This document shows positions 18,824 through 26,740 of a stretch of 59,088 nt of DNA, piece after piece; the stretch's first letter is position 1; each line of letters begins with the position of its first letter. A program made the position numbers and the translations under genes. Origin of the DNA: Chryseobacterium sp. Leaf405 (GTDB taxonomy: Bacteria > Bacteroidota > Bacteroidia > Flavobacteriales > Weeksellaceae); the NCBI RefSeq assembly GCF_001425355.1, contig NZ_LMQN01000012.1, positions 484,945-544,032 on the forward strand, given 5' to 3'. The notes below the pieces were generated by a model. That model was given only the letters and a program-made list of their open reading frames with translations, made no database searches and was not told the DNA's origin.

Positions 18824-19291
18824 TTAAGGCGAAACTGCCATTTTCTGATTAATGATAAAATCTTTCCTCAACTTTTCCTCAGTTTCTTTGATTTGAATTT
18901 TCTTTAAAGGCTTTCCTTCAAATCTTTCATAAACAGAATTATCATCATCAAATGAAATTTTCTCAACAGAATAAATTTCCTTCGGAATATTTCCACCAAA
19001 CCAAACCTCATCCGGCTTTTGCTTCCACGTTACTTCATATAAAACTGCGTCTTTAGGATATTTGGAATCTGAATGTTGTTTTGCATAATCAAAAGCAATC
19101 TCATTTCCATACAAGGTAGACATTGTACTGTCTTTTGGCTGAATAAATGATGTGATAGGATGCATCAGCAAAGGATTCTCTTTCAATTCACTGCTTTGTT
19201 GAATTGAGGCATTGATATTAATTAATTCCTTAGGCTTTTCATTACAAGAAATAATTAGTGAAAGAATCAAAAACAAACTATATTTTTTCAT
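18824..19291 (-). CDS. Lipoprotein with cytochrome P460-like domain, no heme motif
   Basis: A 155-aa protein starting MKKYSLFLILSLIISCNEKP with a lipobox Cys (IISC), so it is probably attached to a membrane on the periplasmic side. The region MSTLYGNEIAFDYAKQ through VLYEVTWKQKPDEVWFGG resembles cytochrome P460 domains, but there is no CxxCH for covalent heme. The start at 19291 overlaps by 4 bp the stop of the upstream gene at 19288, indicating translational coupling. It is the last gene of the minus-strand operon that starts at 22892. Confidence 0.75.
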   Translation of the reverse strand: MKKYSLFLILSLIISCNEKPKELININASIQQSSELKENPLLMHPITSFIQPKDSTMSTLYGNEIAFDYAKQHSDSKYPKDAVLYEVTWKQKPDEVWFGGNIPKEIYSVEKISFDDDNSVYERFEGKPLKKIQIKETEEKLRKDFIINQKMAVSP

Positions 19292-20256
19292 TTTGTCTGA
19301 ATTTTTTTGAGTTGAGAAATTAAATACAAAGACGATGTAAAAACATAATTCCGATTTTCCATCGGCTTGTGACATTCGATGCATTCTTTATCGAAATCCG
19401 GTGTATCTCCATAAGGTTTAAGCTTGTCTCCTTTCCAACGTCCCCATATCCAACCTTTGGTTTTCTCATATTTTTTTGCATCTTTTACCATTAATTCAAC
19501 CTGAACAAATTCTCCGGTTGCCACACTTCCATCCTGTTTCACCAATTGTTTCCAGGCTGTTTTTGCGAATGCAGTTCCATCCGGCCAAGGATTCGTATTT
19601 TTCTCCTGAATCGCTTTTACTGCAATCTCATTTCCGAAAATAATTCGCATCGTTCCGTTGTCAAAACGGTCTGTGGTACTGATGGCTTTCCAGTTTCTAT
19701 AATCGGGAATATATTGCAATCCGTTTGGTGAAGGCTTTACAGTGGGATTTTTCAATTCTCCATTAATCCAAGAATTATATTCTTTTTCTACAAAATTGAT
19801 TTGCGAACTGTCCGAAACTTTTCTTGGAGAAAGTGACAAAGCATAATTTTTAAGAATTTCAATTTGACTGTCATTCAGTTTTGCGGAAGAATGTACCGCA
19901 GCATAACTCGGAATCGGCATTTCACCTGATAAAATTTTATTAATCGCGTAATAAATTGTGGAATTCTGTTGTGGTTTCGGCCACGAATTCCATTTAGAAA
20001 AGTCAAGCGCTTCACGACCTTCTTTGATGTGGGAAACCACTAAAAAATTAGCAGGCGTTATTTTATCATACCAACGCAAATTAGCTTCCGAAGAATGACA
20101 GTCGAAACACGAATTTCTGATAATGGTATTGACTTCTTTGGGAACATTTGCTAAGTCTTGCGTAGGTTTTCCCTCATTAATATTTTCCGGTCTGAAAAAT
20201 TGAATGAGCAGAAAACCAGCAAGTAAAACCCAAATCAGTTTATTGATATTTTTCAT
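19288..20256 (-). CDS. Membrane-anchored c-type cytochrome with P460 domain
   Basis: A 322-aa protein with an N-terminal hydrophobic anchor (KLIWVLLAGFLLIQFF) and two CxxCH heme sites: CFDCH near residue 50, in a haem-binding domain (NSCFDCHSSE), and CIECH near residue 300 at the end of a cytochrome P460 domain (GTMRIIFGNEIAVKAIQ, WPDGTAFAKTAWKQ). P460-type cytochromes are known for hydroxylamine oxidation, but many relatives have no assigned substrate. It is translationally coupled to the lipoprotein downstream and would act in the periplasm. Confidence 0.85.
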   Translation of the reverse strand: MKNINKLIWVLLAGFLLIQFFRPENINEGKPTQDLANVPKEVNTIIRNSCFDCHSSEANLRWYDKITPANFLVVSHIKEGREALDFSKWNSWPKPQQNSTIYYAINKILSGEMPIPSYAAVHSSAKLNDSQIEILKNYALSLSPRKVSDSSQINFVEKEYNSWINGELKNPTVKPSPNGLQYIPDYRNWKAISTTDRFDNGTMRIIFGNEIAVKAIQEKNTNPWPDGTAFAKTAWKQLVKQDGSVATGEFVQVELMVKDAKKYEKTKGWIWGRWKGDKLKPYGDTPDFDKECIECHKPMENRNYVFTSSLYLISQLKKIQTK

Positions 20257-20290
20257 TTTATGAATTTAGAAATTAATTATCAACTTATCA

Positions 20291-20668
20291 TCATAACTTT
20301 CCACGCGGATCGTCGATATGAATTTTTGAAACATCATAACGAACGCCTTCCCGGTCAATAATTCTAACGTTTTTCACAACCGTACTCAAAGCTTTCAAAA
20401 ATGTTTCCGAGTTTTCGTGTCGTTCATAAGCTTCTTCATCTTTCCAGCCTTCCAAAAGATGAAATGTATTTTCATCGGTTAAATCTTGTGAAAAAGCATA
20501 ATAAATGCAGCCTTCCAGCTCGTTTGCCGCAATCATTTCGGGAATAACGGCATCAATGAAAATCTGTCTGTCATCGGGATGTACTTTGTAATAAGCGCTC
20601 ACCGTAATCCCTGTGGTTTGTGTTTTATCATGGTTATCGGATGTTCCCATTTTTTCTGAATGATTCAT
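20291..20668 (-). CDS. Antibiotic biosynthesis monooxygenase-type protein
   Basis: A 125-aa protein with the small ABM/quinol-monooxygenase ferredoxin-like fold: TVSAYYKVHPDDRQIFIDAV at the start, LEGCIYYAFSQD, NTFHLLEGWKDEEAYERH. Family members (YgiN type) act on quinols or other aromatic compounds, or simply bind heme or small ligands. It is cytoplasmic. The spacing of 22-34 bp to both neighbours supports a shared operon with the nitroreductase upstream. Confidence 0.85.
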   Translation of the reverse strand: MNHSEKMGTSDNHDKTQTTGITVSAYYKVHPDDRQIFIDAVIPEMIAANELEGCIYYAFSQDLTDENTFHLLEGWKDEEAYERHENSETFLKALSTVVKNVRIIDREGVRYDVSKIHIDDPRGKL

Positions 20669-20690
20669 ATTATTTATTTAAAATTAATGA

Positions 20691-21323
20691 TTAAAGAAAA
20701 GTCACAAATTCTTCAAATGGTTTGCGTACTTTTTCCAGTTTTAGATTCCAGTCATTTTCTTGGTCTCTGTATCCCAAAGCCAGAAGCATCGAACTTCTCA
20801 AACCTTTGGACGGAAGTTTCAAAAATTCATCGAGTGCTATTGGGTCAAAACCTTCCATCGGCGTTGAATCTATTCCTTCAGAAGCGGCTTCAACAATCGC
20901 TAAACCCAATGCAATATTGGCCTGTTTGGCTGCGTGATGAAAGTTTTCCTCGATACTCATATTCCCAAAAAATTGTTTTGAAAATTCTCTTTGCCTGTCA
21001 TATTTAGCAGAATCAACATTCCGTTTTTCCGTAAGATAATCGAATACCTTGTCAATTCTCTCTTTAGAATATTCGTCCCAAACTGCGAAAACCAAAAGAT
21101 GTGAAGATTCTACAATCGGAGCCTGGTTCATTGCAATCGGCAGAATTTGTTTTTTGATTTCGGGATTACTGATAACGATGATTTCGTAAGGCTGCAATCC
21201 AATTCCTGACGGAGCCAAATGAGCCGCTTCCAAAATGTTATTGATTTTTTCTGAAGAAATTTTCTCGCCTGTCATTTTTTTTGTGGCGTATCTCCAGTTC
21301 AACAATTCTATGATGTTTTTCAT
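20691..21323 (-). CDS. Nitroreductase-family NAD(P)H oxidoreductase
   Basis: A 210-aa flavin-dependent reductase of the NfsB type. It shows the FMN phosphate-binding pattern RYATKKM near residue 12, AAHLAPSGIGLQPYEI, and QANIALGLAIVEAASEGIDS with the C-terminal KVRKPFEEFVTFL. It would reduce nitro groups, quinones or similar electron acceptors with NAD(P)H. Its place between the ABM protein and two SnoaL-like proteins suggests detoxification of aromatic or electrophilic compounds. Confidence 0.92.
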   Translation of the reverse strand: MKNIIELLNWRYATKKMTGEKISSEKINNILEAAHLAPSGIGLQPYEIIVISNPEIKKQILPIAMNQAPIVESSHLLVFAVWDEYSKERIDKVFDYLTEKRNVDSAKYDRQREFSKQFFGNMSIEENFHHAAKQANIALGLAIVEAASEGIDSTPMEGFDPIALDEFLKLPSKGLRSSMLLALGYRDQENDWNLKLEKVRKPFEEFVTFL

Positions 21324-21385
21324 TATTTATAAATTTTAAAAAATCAAGGCAGTGAAAACATTCGATTGCCTTGATTTATTTTTAA

Positions 21386-21829
21386 TTAAAAGATTCCTAA
21401 CTGACCTAAAAGTATGGTTGCAGCGGTGTAGCAATGGAATGATTTTATTTTCCCGTTTTCGATTTTGAAAACATCACAACAAGGCGTCTGCATTGTTTTA
21501 TTGGTCGCCGGAATCGTTCCCGAAGGTAGCTCAAGAGGTCCTTTGTGCGTTCCGTTCAACGATAATTCAACGACAACAGTATTCTCGTTTTCCAAAACAT
21601 ACAAATCGTATAATTCTCTGTGCATATCCGGAAAAGCGGTTGCATAAACATCTACAGTTTTTCCGATATCCTGTCCGTAATATTTGGTTCCCGCAGATAC
21701 GTCCCAAAAATAGCCGTCTTCTGCAAAAAGGTCGACAAAACCTTGTGTATCTTGTTCTTCTGCGATTCTGTACAATTCACGGATTAATGTTTCGTTGGCG
21801 GAATTTAGATTGATTACTGATGCTTTCAT
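21386..21829 (-). CDS. SnoaL-like polyketide cyclase/NTF2-fold protein
   Basis: A 147-aa protein of the SnoaL/NTF2 cone fold: RELYRIAEEQDTQGFVDLFA followed by EDGYFWDVSAG and AFPDMHRELYDLYV. Such domains are small hydrolases, isomerases or cyclases on hydrophobic ligands, and the fold alone does not give the reaction. It is part of the minus-strand operon, 62 bp from the nitroreductase and 57 bp from a second NTF2-fold gene. Confidence 0.82.
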   Translation of the reverse strand: MKASVINLNSANETLIRELYRIAEEQDTQGFVDLFAEDGYFWDVSAGTKYYGQDIGKTVDVYATAFPDMHRELYDLYVLENENTVVVELSLNGTHKGPLELPSGTIPATNKTMQTPCCDVFKIENGKIKSFHCYTAATILLGQLGIF

Positions 21830-21886
21830 AATTGTTTTTTTTAAATTGTTAATTGTTATTTTGATGTAAACTTTGATTGATGATGA

Positions 21887-22255
21887 TTATTTTTTGTCAA
21901 CAAAGACATATAATTTGACTGCTTTTCCGTTTTCGAAAACGAATAAATCCATTCCGGTTACAGCATCCGGTTTTTCGGTAGTTCCGTTTTGCCAATACAA
22001 TCTTGCAATATTGTGATTGACATCAATTGCTTTGATGTGAGTGAATTTTGAATTTGCACTTTTCTTCTGCAAATCATCCACAAATCCATTGATTTCCTTG
22101 TGACCGACTGCGATAAAATGACTGTCTACCATTTCGATATCATCGGCATAGACTTCTTTCATTAATTTTTCACGTTTTGTAAGATCTTTTTCGTTCCAAA
22201 TTGCCAAGTGCAAATCGACTAATGACCGAATTTCTGATTCTGATAATGTTTTCAT
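21887..22255 (-). CDS. NTF2-like (SnoaL-type) small protein
   Basis: A 122-aa protein starting MKTLSESEIRSLVDLHLAIW with the NTF2 pattern VYADDIEMVDSHFIAVGHKE and NGTTEKPDAVTGMDLFVFEN. The reading frame is open far upstream of this ATG and includes a stretch (ELVSYPNGKGYEKK) that belongs to the C-terminus of the preceding VOC protein. The real start is therefore likely at 22255, unless the two domains were once fused (see findings). Confidence 0.8.
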   Translation of the reverse strand: MKTLSESEIRSLVDLHLAIWNEKDLTKREKLMKEVYADDIEMVDSHFIAVGHKEINGFVDDLQKKSANSKFTHIKAIDVNHNIARLYWQNGTTEKPDAVTGMDLFVFENGKAVKLYVFVDKK

Positions 22256-22325
22256 ATTTTTAGAGGTATTTGATTGTTCTGAATAATCTTTAGGAGACCA
22301 AAGTATCGTTGCAGGATTTTTTTTC

Positions 22326-22892
22326 TCATAGCCTTTTCCGTTTGGGTAAGAAACCAATTCCATTTTGGGAACCCCAAGGTGTTACGAAATAAACCCAGGT
22401 TTCGCCTTCTGTATCTCCCGATGGCATCAAAAACGGTTCTCCTAAAAATTGTACGCCTTTGCTTTTGAGATAAGCTACACTTTTGCCGATATCATTGGTG
22501 TAAAAAGCAATGTGACTAGCTCCGATATCGTCTCCTCCAGGTTGTTGTGAACTTCCTTTATTGTCCTGATATTCGAATAATTCGATGTTGGCTCCTGTTC
22601 CTGCTTTTACCATTTTGAATGATACCGGACCGGTTTTGGGATTCATACGATTATTCTTTTTCCACGCATCATTCAAAGGAATCGGACCTAAACTTGTTAC
22701 TGCTGAAAATCCTAAAACATCAGTGAAAAAGTTCACCGCCTGTTTCATATCCGGAACATTGATTCCCACGTGGTCGATTCCAAGAATTCCTGTTTTTTCC
22801 TGTGCTGAAGTATTTGAAACTGCTGTTGATAATAAAAGTGCACTTGCGACTGCTGTTGCATTGGCTTTGATTTGTTTTTTTAAATTACTCAT
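22326..22892 (-). CDS. Exported VOC (glyoxalase-fold) protein, C-terminus frameshifted
   Basis: A 188-aa protein beginning MSNLKKQIKANATAVASALL with a signal-like segment ending VSNTSAQ, then a vicinal-oxygen-chelate domain: GIDHVGINVPDMKQAVNFF (metal His), ASHIAFYTNDIGKSVAYL, and WVYFVTPWG. After TPWG the frame changes. The expected ending MELVSYPNGKGYEKK, with the last metal-ligand Glu, is encoded one frame over at 22363 downwards. One extra base near 22365-22375 explains this. It is the first gene of the seven-gene operon and its promoter carries the CATTGACA element. Confidence 0.78.
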   Translation of the reverse strand: MSNLKKQIKANATAVASALLLSTAVSNTSAQEKTGILGIDHVGINVPDMKQAVNFFTDVLGFSAVTSLGPIPLNDAWKKNNRMNPKTGPVSFKMVKAGTGANIELFEYQDNKGSSQQPGGDDIGASHIAFYTNDIGKSVAYLKSKGVQFLGEPFLMPSGDTEGETWVYFVTPWGSQNGIGFLPKRKRL

Positions 22893-22951
22893 TGTGATAA
22901 TTTTTGTTGTTATTTTATGAAGCAAATTTCTAACATTCAGTAGTCTTCTTC

Positions 22952-22992
22952 CATTGACAAAAGCTTGAAAAAAAAGCAAACAAATGTCAATG
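22952..22992 (-). promoter_or_regulatory. CATTGACA/TGTCAATG element, copy 1
   Basis: CATTGACA (22952-22959) and TGTCAATG (22985-22992) form an 8-bp inverted repeat whose arms start 33 bp apart. The inner sequence is nearly identical to copy 2 at 24086-24126. The element lies 60 bp upstream of the VOC start and about 25 bp upstream of an AAATTTG -7 candidate. Confidence 0.7.
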
Positions 22993-23019
22993 AAATGAGA
23001 AATTTCATATGGACTACAA

Positions 23020-23105
23020 ACGACATAGCTCCGATTGCAACAGCATCCTTTTGTTGAGCATAGCGGAACAAAAGATATAGTGGAAAGCAGGATTAAGCTC
23101 CAAAT
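23020..23105. repeat. Dispersed intergenic repeat, copy A
   Basis: This non-coding stretch contains TTTTGTT/AACAAAA hairpin arms (about 23049-23073) and ends in GGAAAGCAGGATTAAGCTCC followed by AAATAAAAA. The second half recurs at 46107-46137 and, inverted, at 58950-58980. It looks like a small dispersed repeat family inserted between genes. Confidence 0.6.
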
Positions 23106-23150
23106 AAAAACTCAAAGGCTGGAACGAAACATTCCAACCTTTGAGTTTTT
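23106..23150. terminator. Bidirectional terminator after SDR 23165
   Basis: AAAACTCAAAGG and TGGAA pair with TTCCA and CCTTTGAGTTTT around a short loop, with one mismatch. A runs lie on one side and T runs on the other. It lies just beyond the stop codon of the minus-strand SDR. Confidence 0.75.
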
Positions 23151-23164
23151 ATTTAAAATTTTAA

Positions 23165-24022
23165 TTATTCGCTGTATTTAGCCAACCATTTTGCTTTCAA
23201 TTCGGCTCTTGCGTTGATGAATTCCAAATCTGTTCCCTGCGCAACAGCACCCAATGGAAAACGTAATGGACGGGAACCTTCTTTCATCTGAATCAATTCT
23301 AAAATTCCGTCTGCAATGGTTTGGGGATTCATATTGAATTCTTTCATCTTACCGAATAACGCAGTGCCAATAGCATTGAATTGTTCTGTTGCAACAGGGT
23401 CATATAATTTCGCAATTTCTGGTTTATCTGCATTCACGCCAGCTTTTTCGCCTGTATTCATTTCAGTCGGATAAACGCCCGGCTGTATGGAAACGTTGTC
23501 GATATTGAACTGTTTTAATTCATCCTGCAAACCTTCTGTAATACTTTCAACGCCGAATTTAGATGCGAAATATGGAACCATAAAAGGCGAAGTATGCGCA
23601 CTTGCTCCTGAAGTGATGTTAATAATCAAACCGCTCTTATTCTCCCTCATAGAAGGCAACACAGCTTGATAAGTTCGGATAACTCCATAGAAATTCACTT
23701 CAAACATTTGTCGGATTCTGTCCAGACTATACGCTTCCAATAATCCGAAACCTGAAACGGCAGCGTTGTTTACCAACACATCGATTTTACTATATTTTTG
23801 AAGTACTTTTTCGAAAGCATTGGTTACGGAGGAATCGTCGGTTACGTCAATTTCAACAACTTCCAAATTTGGTAATGCTCCCAATTCTTTGGCTACGGTT
23901 TCATTTTTCCCTGAAATGCCTCGCATTCCTGCGATTACGGTGTATCCTGCATTGGCAAGCGTTGTTGCTGTTAAATTTCCGAAGCCTGTGCTTGTTCCTG
24001 TAATAAAAACTGTTTTGTTCAT
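23165..24022 (-). CDS. Short-chain dehydrogenase (SDR), Crp-linked
   Basis: A 285-aa SDR with TGTSTGFGN cofactor loop, DVTDDSS, NNAAVSG, structural Ser in NITSG and catalytic YFASK; the C-terminal PLRFPLG is typical of the classical SDRs around it. Its promoter carries copy 2 of the CATTGACA element, and a 12-bp inverted repeat sits immediately before the start codon. The Crp/Fnr-like gene lies 117 bp upstream on the same strand. Confidence 0.92.
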   Translation of the reverse strand: MNKTVFITGTSTGFGNLTATTLANAGYTVIAGMRGISGKNETVAKELGALPNLEVVEIDVTDDSSVTNAFEKVLQKYSKIDVLVNNAAVSGFGLLEAYSLDRIRQMFEVNFYGVIRTYQAVLPSMRENKSGLIINITSGASAHTSPFMVPYFASKFGVESITEGLQDELKQFNIDNVSIQPGVYPTEMNTGEKAGVNADKPEIAKLYDPVATEQFNAIGTALFGKMKEFNMNPQTIADGILELIQMKEGSRPLRFPLGAVAQGTDLEFINARAELKAKWLAKYSE

Positions 24023-24061
24023 TTTGTCTTATTTTTAATTGTTAATTTTAATAAGACAAAA
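24022..24061 (-). promoter_or_regulatory. Inverted repeat in 5' leader of SDR
   Basis: A perfect 12-bp inverted repeat (24022-24033 with 24050-24061, 16-nt loop) abuts the ATG. In the mRNA it would fold the sequence just before the start codon into a hairpin and could modulate translation, or serve as an operator. Confidence 0.5.
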
Positions 24062-24085
24062 ATGCGCTCATAAAGGATTATTTTC

Positions 24086-24126
24086 CATTGACAAAAGCTT
24101 GAAAAAACAGCAAACAAATGTCAATG
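24086..24126 (-). promoter_or_regulatory. CATTGACA/TGTCAATG element, copy 2
   Basis: CATTGACA (24086-24093) and TGTCAATG (24119-24126) have the same spacing as copy 1 and a nearly identical interior, again about 25 bp from a TTTTTG -7 candidate. It lies between the SDR gene and the Crp-like gene and is the best candidate site for that regulator. Confidence 0.7.
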
Positions 24127-24139
24127 AAAATAAAGCGAT

Positions 24140-24718
24140 TTATTTCTTTACCATATTTCTACGCAGTCTGGTAAGGGTTTCGGGAGTAATACCGATGTAT
24201 GAAGCAATCATATGTTGAGGAATTCTGTTGACGATATTGGGATATTTTTCGAGAAAATTCTGATATTTTTCTTCTGCCGTATAACTGATATTAGCCAAAA
24301 TCCTGTTTTGAGAAACAATAAAACTTTTCTGAATAATCTGATTGACCATTTGATTCAGTTGTGGAATTTCAGTACAAAGCTTTTCAAAGTCTGCTTTTTC
24401 GATTAAAATCAATTCTGTTGGTTCGATTGCATCGATATTCAAACGGGAAGGTGTTCCATTAATTAAACTTTCACGGTCGCCTGTCCAATAATTTTCGGGA
24501 GCAAAGTTGATGATATGTTCAGTTCCGTTTTCAGCGTTTGAAAACGTTTTTACCAATCCTCTGCAAATAAATGCGTTGTAATGCCAAACTTCGCCTTCCT
24601 GAGAAAGGAATTGTTTCTTGCGAAGTTTTTTCGGTTTACAGACAGATTCGATTAACTGCAATTCGTCGTTGGAAAGTTCTATTTTATCGGTAAGGTATTT
24701 TTGGAAAATCTCGAACAT
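24140..24718 (-). CDS. Crp/Fnr-family transcriptional regulator
   Basis: A 192-aa regulator with an N-terminal cyclic-nucleotide-binding-type beta barrel (FLSQEGEVWHYNAFICRGLVKT, then NFAPENYWTGDRESL) and a C-terminal winged helix with HMIASYIGITPETLTRLRR. No cysteine cluster for an Fe-S centre is seen at the N-terminus, so it is not a classical Fnr. It is likely to control the SDR at 23165 and the operon from 22892 through the paired CATTGACA elements, one of which lies 14 bp beyond its stop codon. Confidence 0.9.
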   Translation of the reverse strand: MFEIFQKYLTDKIELSNDELQLIESVCKPKKLRKKQFLSQEGEVWHYNAFICRGLVKTFSNAENGTEHIINFAPENYWTGDRESLINGTPSRLNIDAIEPTELILIEKADFEKLCTEIPQLNQMVNQIIQKSFIVSQNRILANISYTAEEKYQNFLEKYPNIVNRIPQHMIASYIGITPETLTRLRRNMVKK

Positions 24719-24786
24719 TTAATATGAGTTATAGAACAAATTTAATTATTATATCTAAAATTAATAAGATTTAAATTTCAAAACGT

Positions 24787-24849
24787 CATTCTGTGCTATT
24801 TTTCCGCTGAAATGAGCTACCTGTCCGGTTGGGTTTGATGATAACTTTG
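24787..24849 (+). promoter_or_regulatory. Conserved operator plus -7 box before SDR 24882
   Basis: CATTCTGTGCTATTTTTCCG then CTGAAATGAGCTAC begins at 24787; TAACTTTG lies at 24842-24849, 55 bp downstream of the first base. Confidence 0.75.
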
Positions 24850-24881
24850 CTTTATTAAATAACACTAAAAAATTTAAAACA

Positions 24882-25706
24882 ATGAGTAAAGTAATTTTTA
24901 TCACAGGAGCATCAAAAGGATTTGGGAAATTATGGGCTGAAGCTCTTTTGGAACGAGGAGACAAAGTAGCGACCACCGCAAGAAATATTGCTGCACTGCA
25001 GGATTTGAAAGACAAATATGGCGACAATATTTTGCCTTTAAAGCTTGATGTAAACAGCCGTACAGAAGTTTTTGAAGTAACGGAACAGGTAGAAAAACAT
25101 TTCGGAAGAATTGATGTTTTAATTAACAACGCCGGTTTTGGATTGTTCGGAACAACAGAAGAAACGACCGAACAGCAGGCAAGAGAACAAATGGAGACCA
25201 ACTTTTTCGGGTCGCTTTGGGTAGCACAGGCTGTTTTACCGGTGATGAGAAAACAAAAAAGCGGACATATTATTCAGATTTCCAGTTTTTTGGGATTAAC
25301 GACTTTGCCGCTTTTAGGATTGTACAACGCTTCAAAATTTGCAGTAGAAGGATTGATTGAAACGATTGGTTCGGAAACAGCACATTTGAGAATCAAAACC
25401 ACTTTAATTGAACCTAACGGATTTGCAACGGATTGGGCAGGCGCTTCGGCAGTTCAGACTTCTTCGGATATCGCAGATTACAATCCGGTGCGTGCAGCCT
25501 TCGTAGAATCTGGCGACAATCCTGACACCTGGGGAAAACCGGAAGCGACCGTAGAACCTGTTTTGAATCTTATTGATAATCAGAATCCTCCACAAAGAGT
25601 ATTGTTTGGTAAAATTGCTTATCACGTTGTTAATGAGGTTTACACTAAGAGACTGAATGATATTCAGAACTGGAAAGAGGTGAGTATCGCTGCGCATGGA
25701 CACTGA
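24882..25706 (+). CDS. Short-chain dehydrogenase (SDR), operator-controlled
   Basis: A 274-aa SDR: TGASKGFGK, NNAGFGLFG, ISSFLG and catalytic YNASK, with the extended C-terminus EVSIAAHGH. It is a close paralogue of the SDR at 12033, and both promoters carry the same operator at the same spacing. The next gene in the same direction, a broken hydrolase, has its own copy of the operator, so the two were probably co-induced rather than simply co-transcribed. Confidence 0.93.
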   Translation: MSKVIFITGASKGFGKLWAEALLERGDKVATTARNIAALQDLKDKYGDNILPLKLDVNSRTEVFEVTEQVEKHFGRIDVLINNAGFGLFGTTEETTEQQAREQMETNFFGSLWVAQAVLPVMRKQKSGHIIQISSFLGLTTLPLLGLYNASKFAVEGLIETIGSETAHLRIKTTLIEPNGFATDWAGASAVQTSSDIADYNPVRAAFVESGDNPDTWGKPEATVEPVLNLIDNQNPPQRVLFGKIAYHVVNEVYTKRLNDIQNWKEVSIAAHGH

Positions 25707-25743
25707 TTGAAATTTTAAACTTCAAATCTATAAGCAGCATTGT

Positions 25744-25805
25744 TTTTTCGTGCTGTTTTTCCGCTGATTTGTGAAATTTTTTTGAGTCTAATATTCTCAA
25801 CTTTA
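25744..25805 (+). promoter_or_regulatory. Conserved operator before broken hydrolase
   Basis: TTTTTCGTGCTGTTTTTCCG then CTGATTTG matches the other operators; the -7 candidate CAACTTTA begins at 25798, 54 bp downstream. It is the most diverged of the five copies. Confidence 0.6.
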
Positions 25806-25838
25806 AATCATAAAATAATAAACAAAATTTTAATACTT

Positions 25839-26672
25839 ATGAAAACGACAGCCTTAAACGCAGAAACACAATTTGCAGAAATCAGCAACAGTAAAATTGC
25901 TTACAGACAATTCGGAAACGGAACTCCGCTGTTCTTTGTAAACAGATTCAGAGGGATTATAGACACCTGGGATCCATTATTTTTAGATTCTTTGGCAGAA
26001 AAAAATACCGTCATTCTTTTCGACTATCCGGGAATCGGAAGTTCAGAAGGAGAACTGCCTTTGGATATTTTCGAAGTGGCGGGTACAGTTCCGGCTTTGG
26101 CAGACCATTTGGGAATAGAAAAATTCAATGTGTTAGGTTGGTCGTATGGAGGTTTGGTAGCGCAGACTGTTACTTTCCAAAATCCAGACCGTGTTCTGAA
26201 AACCGTTCTGATCGGAACCAATCCTCCCGGAGAAAATGCTGTCCCTATTGAACCTGTATTTTTTGAGCACGCTTTGAAACCAGTCAATAATCTGGATGAT
26301 GAATATTATCTGTTTTTTGAACCGGCTTAAGAAAAAAGCAGACAGGCGGCAAAAGAATCCCACGACAGAATTGCTGAGAGATTAGACAGAGATTTGATTC
26401 CTTCAACACAGGAAGTTTTCCAGAGATATTTTGCCGGGTCAGGTTTTTTCAGGGAAGACAAACTGAACTTCCGTGAAGGCTATAAAACCTTTAAATCTCC
26501 TGTATTGGTTATTTCCGGAGACCACGATATCAGCTTTGCGACCGAAAACTGGTTTCCTTTGCTGAAAAATGCACCCACGATGCAACATATTATTCTGAAT
26601 GATGCAGGACACGGGCCTCAACATCAGTATCCGGAAATTTCTGCCGGTTACATCAATTTATTCTTGGCTTAA
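25839..26672 (+). pseudogene. Alpha/beta hydrolase interrupted by an in-frame stop
   Basis: The frame from 25839 encodes a 277-codon hydrolase: FFVNRFRGIIDTWDP, the nucleophile elbow GWSYGG, then after a TAA at 26328-26330 the same frame continues with EKSRQAAKESHDRIAERLD, the Asp motif ISGDHD and the catalytic His in DAGHGPQHQYP. Only one codon is affected (TAA could come from TCA or TTA). A truncated product of 163 aa would lack the acid and base of the triad. The gene was probably active until recently. Confidence 0.85.
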
Positions 26673-26740
26673 ATTTCAGACAGCCAATGATATCAAAATC
26701 AGATTGTCGTACATTCGATTAAAATTAGAATTAGAATCAG

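Noticed and set aside
22360..22380. Programmed frameshift in the VOC gene
   Set aside because: The shift would have to be +1, and no recognised slippery site or stimulating structure is seen; an inserted base is simpler.
24761..25201. Minus-strand frame of 146 codons over the SDR start
   Set aside because: It covers the operator, promoter and start of a clear SDR gene and shows no domain.
26328..26330. TAA as a recoded or read-through codon
   Set aside because: No known recoding of TAA in this group and no structure or tRNA to support it; a simple nonsense mutation is enough.
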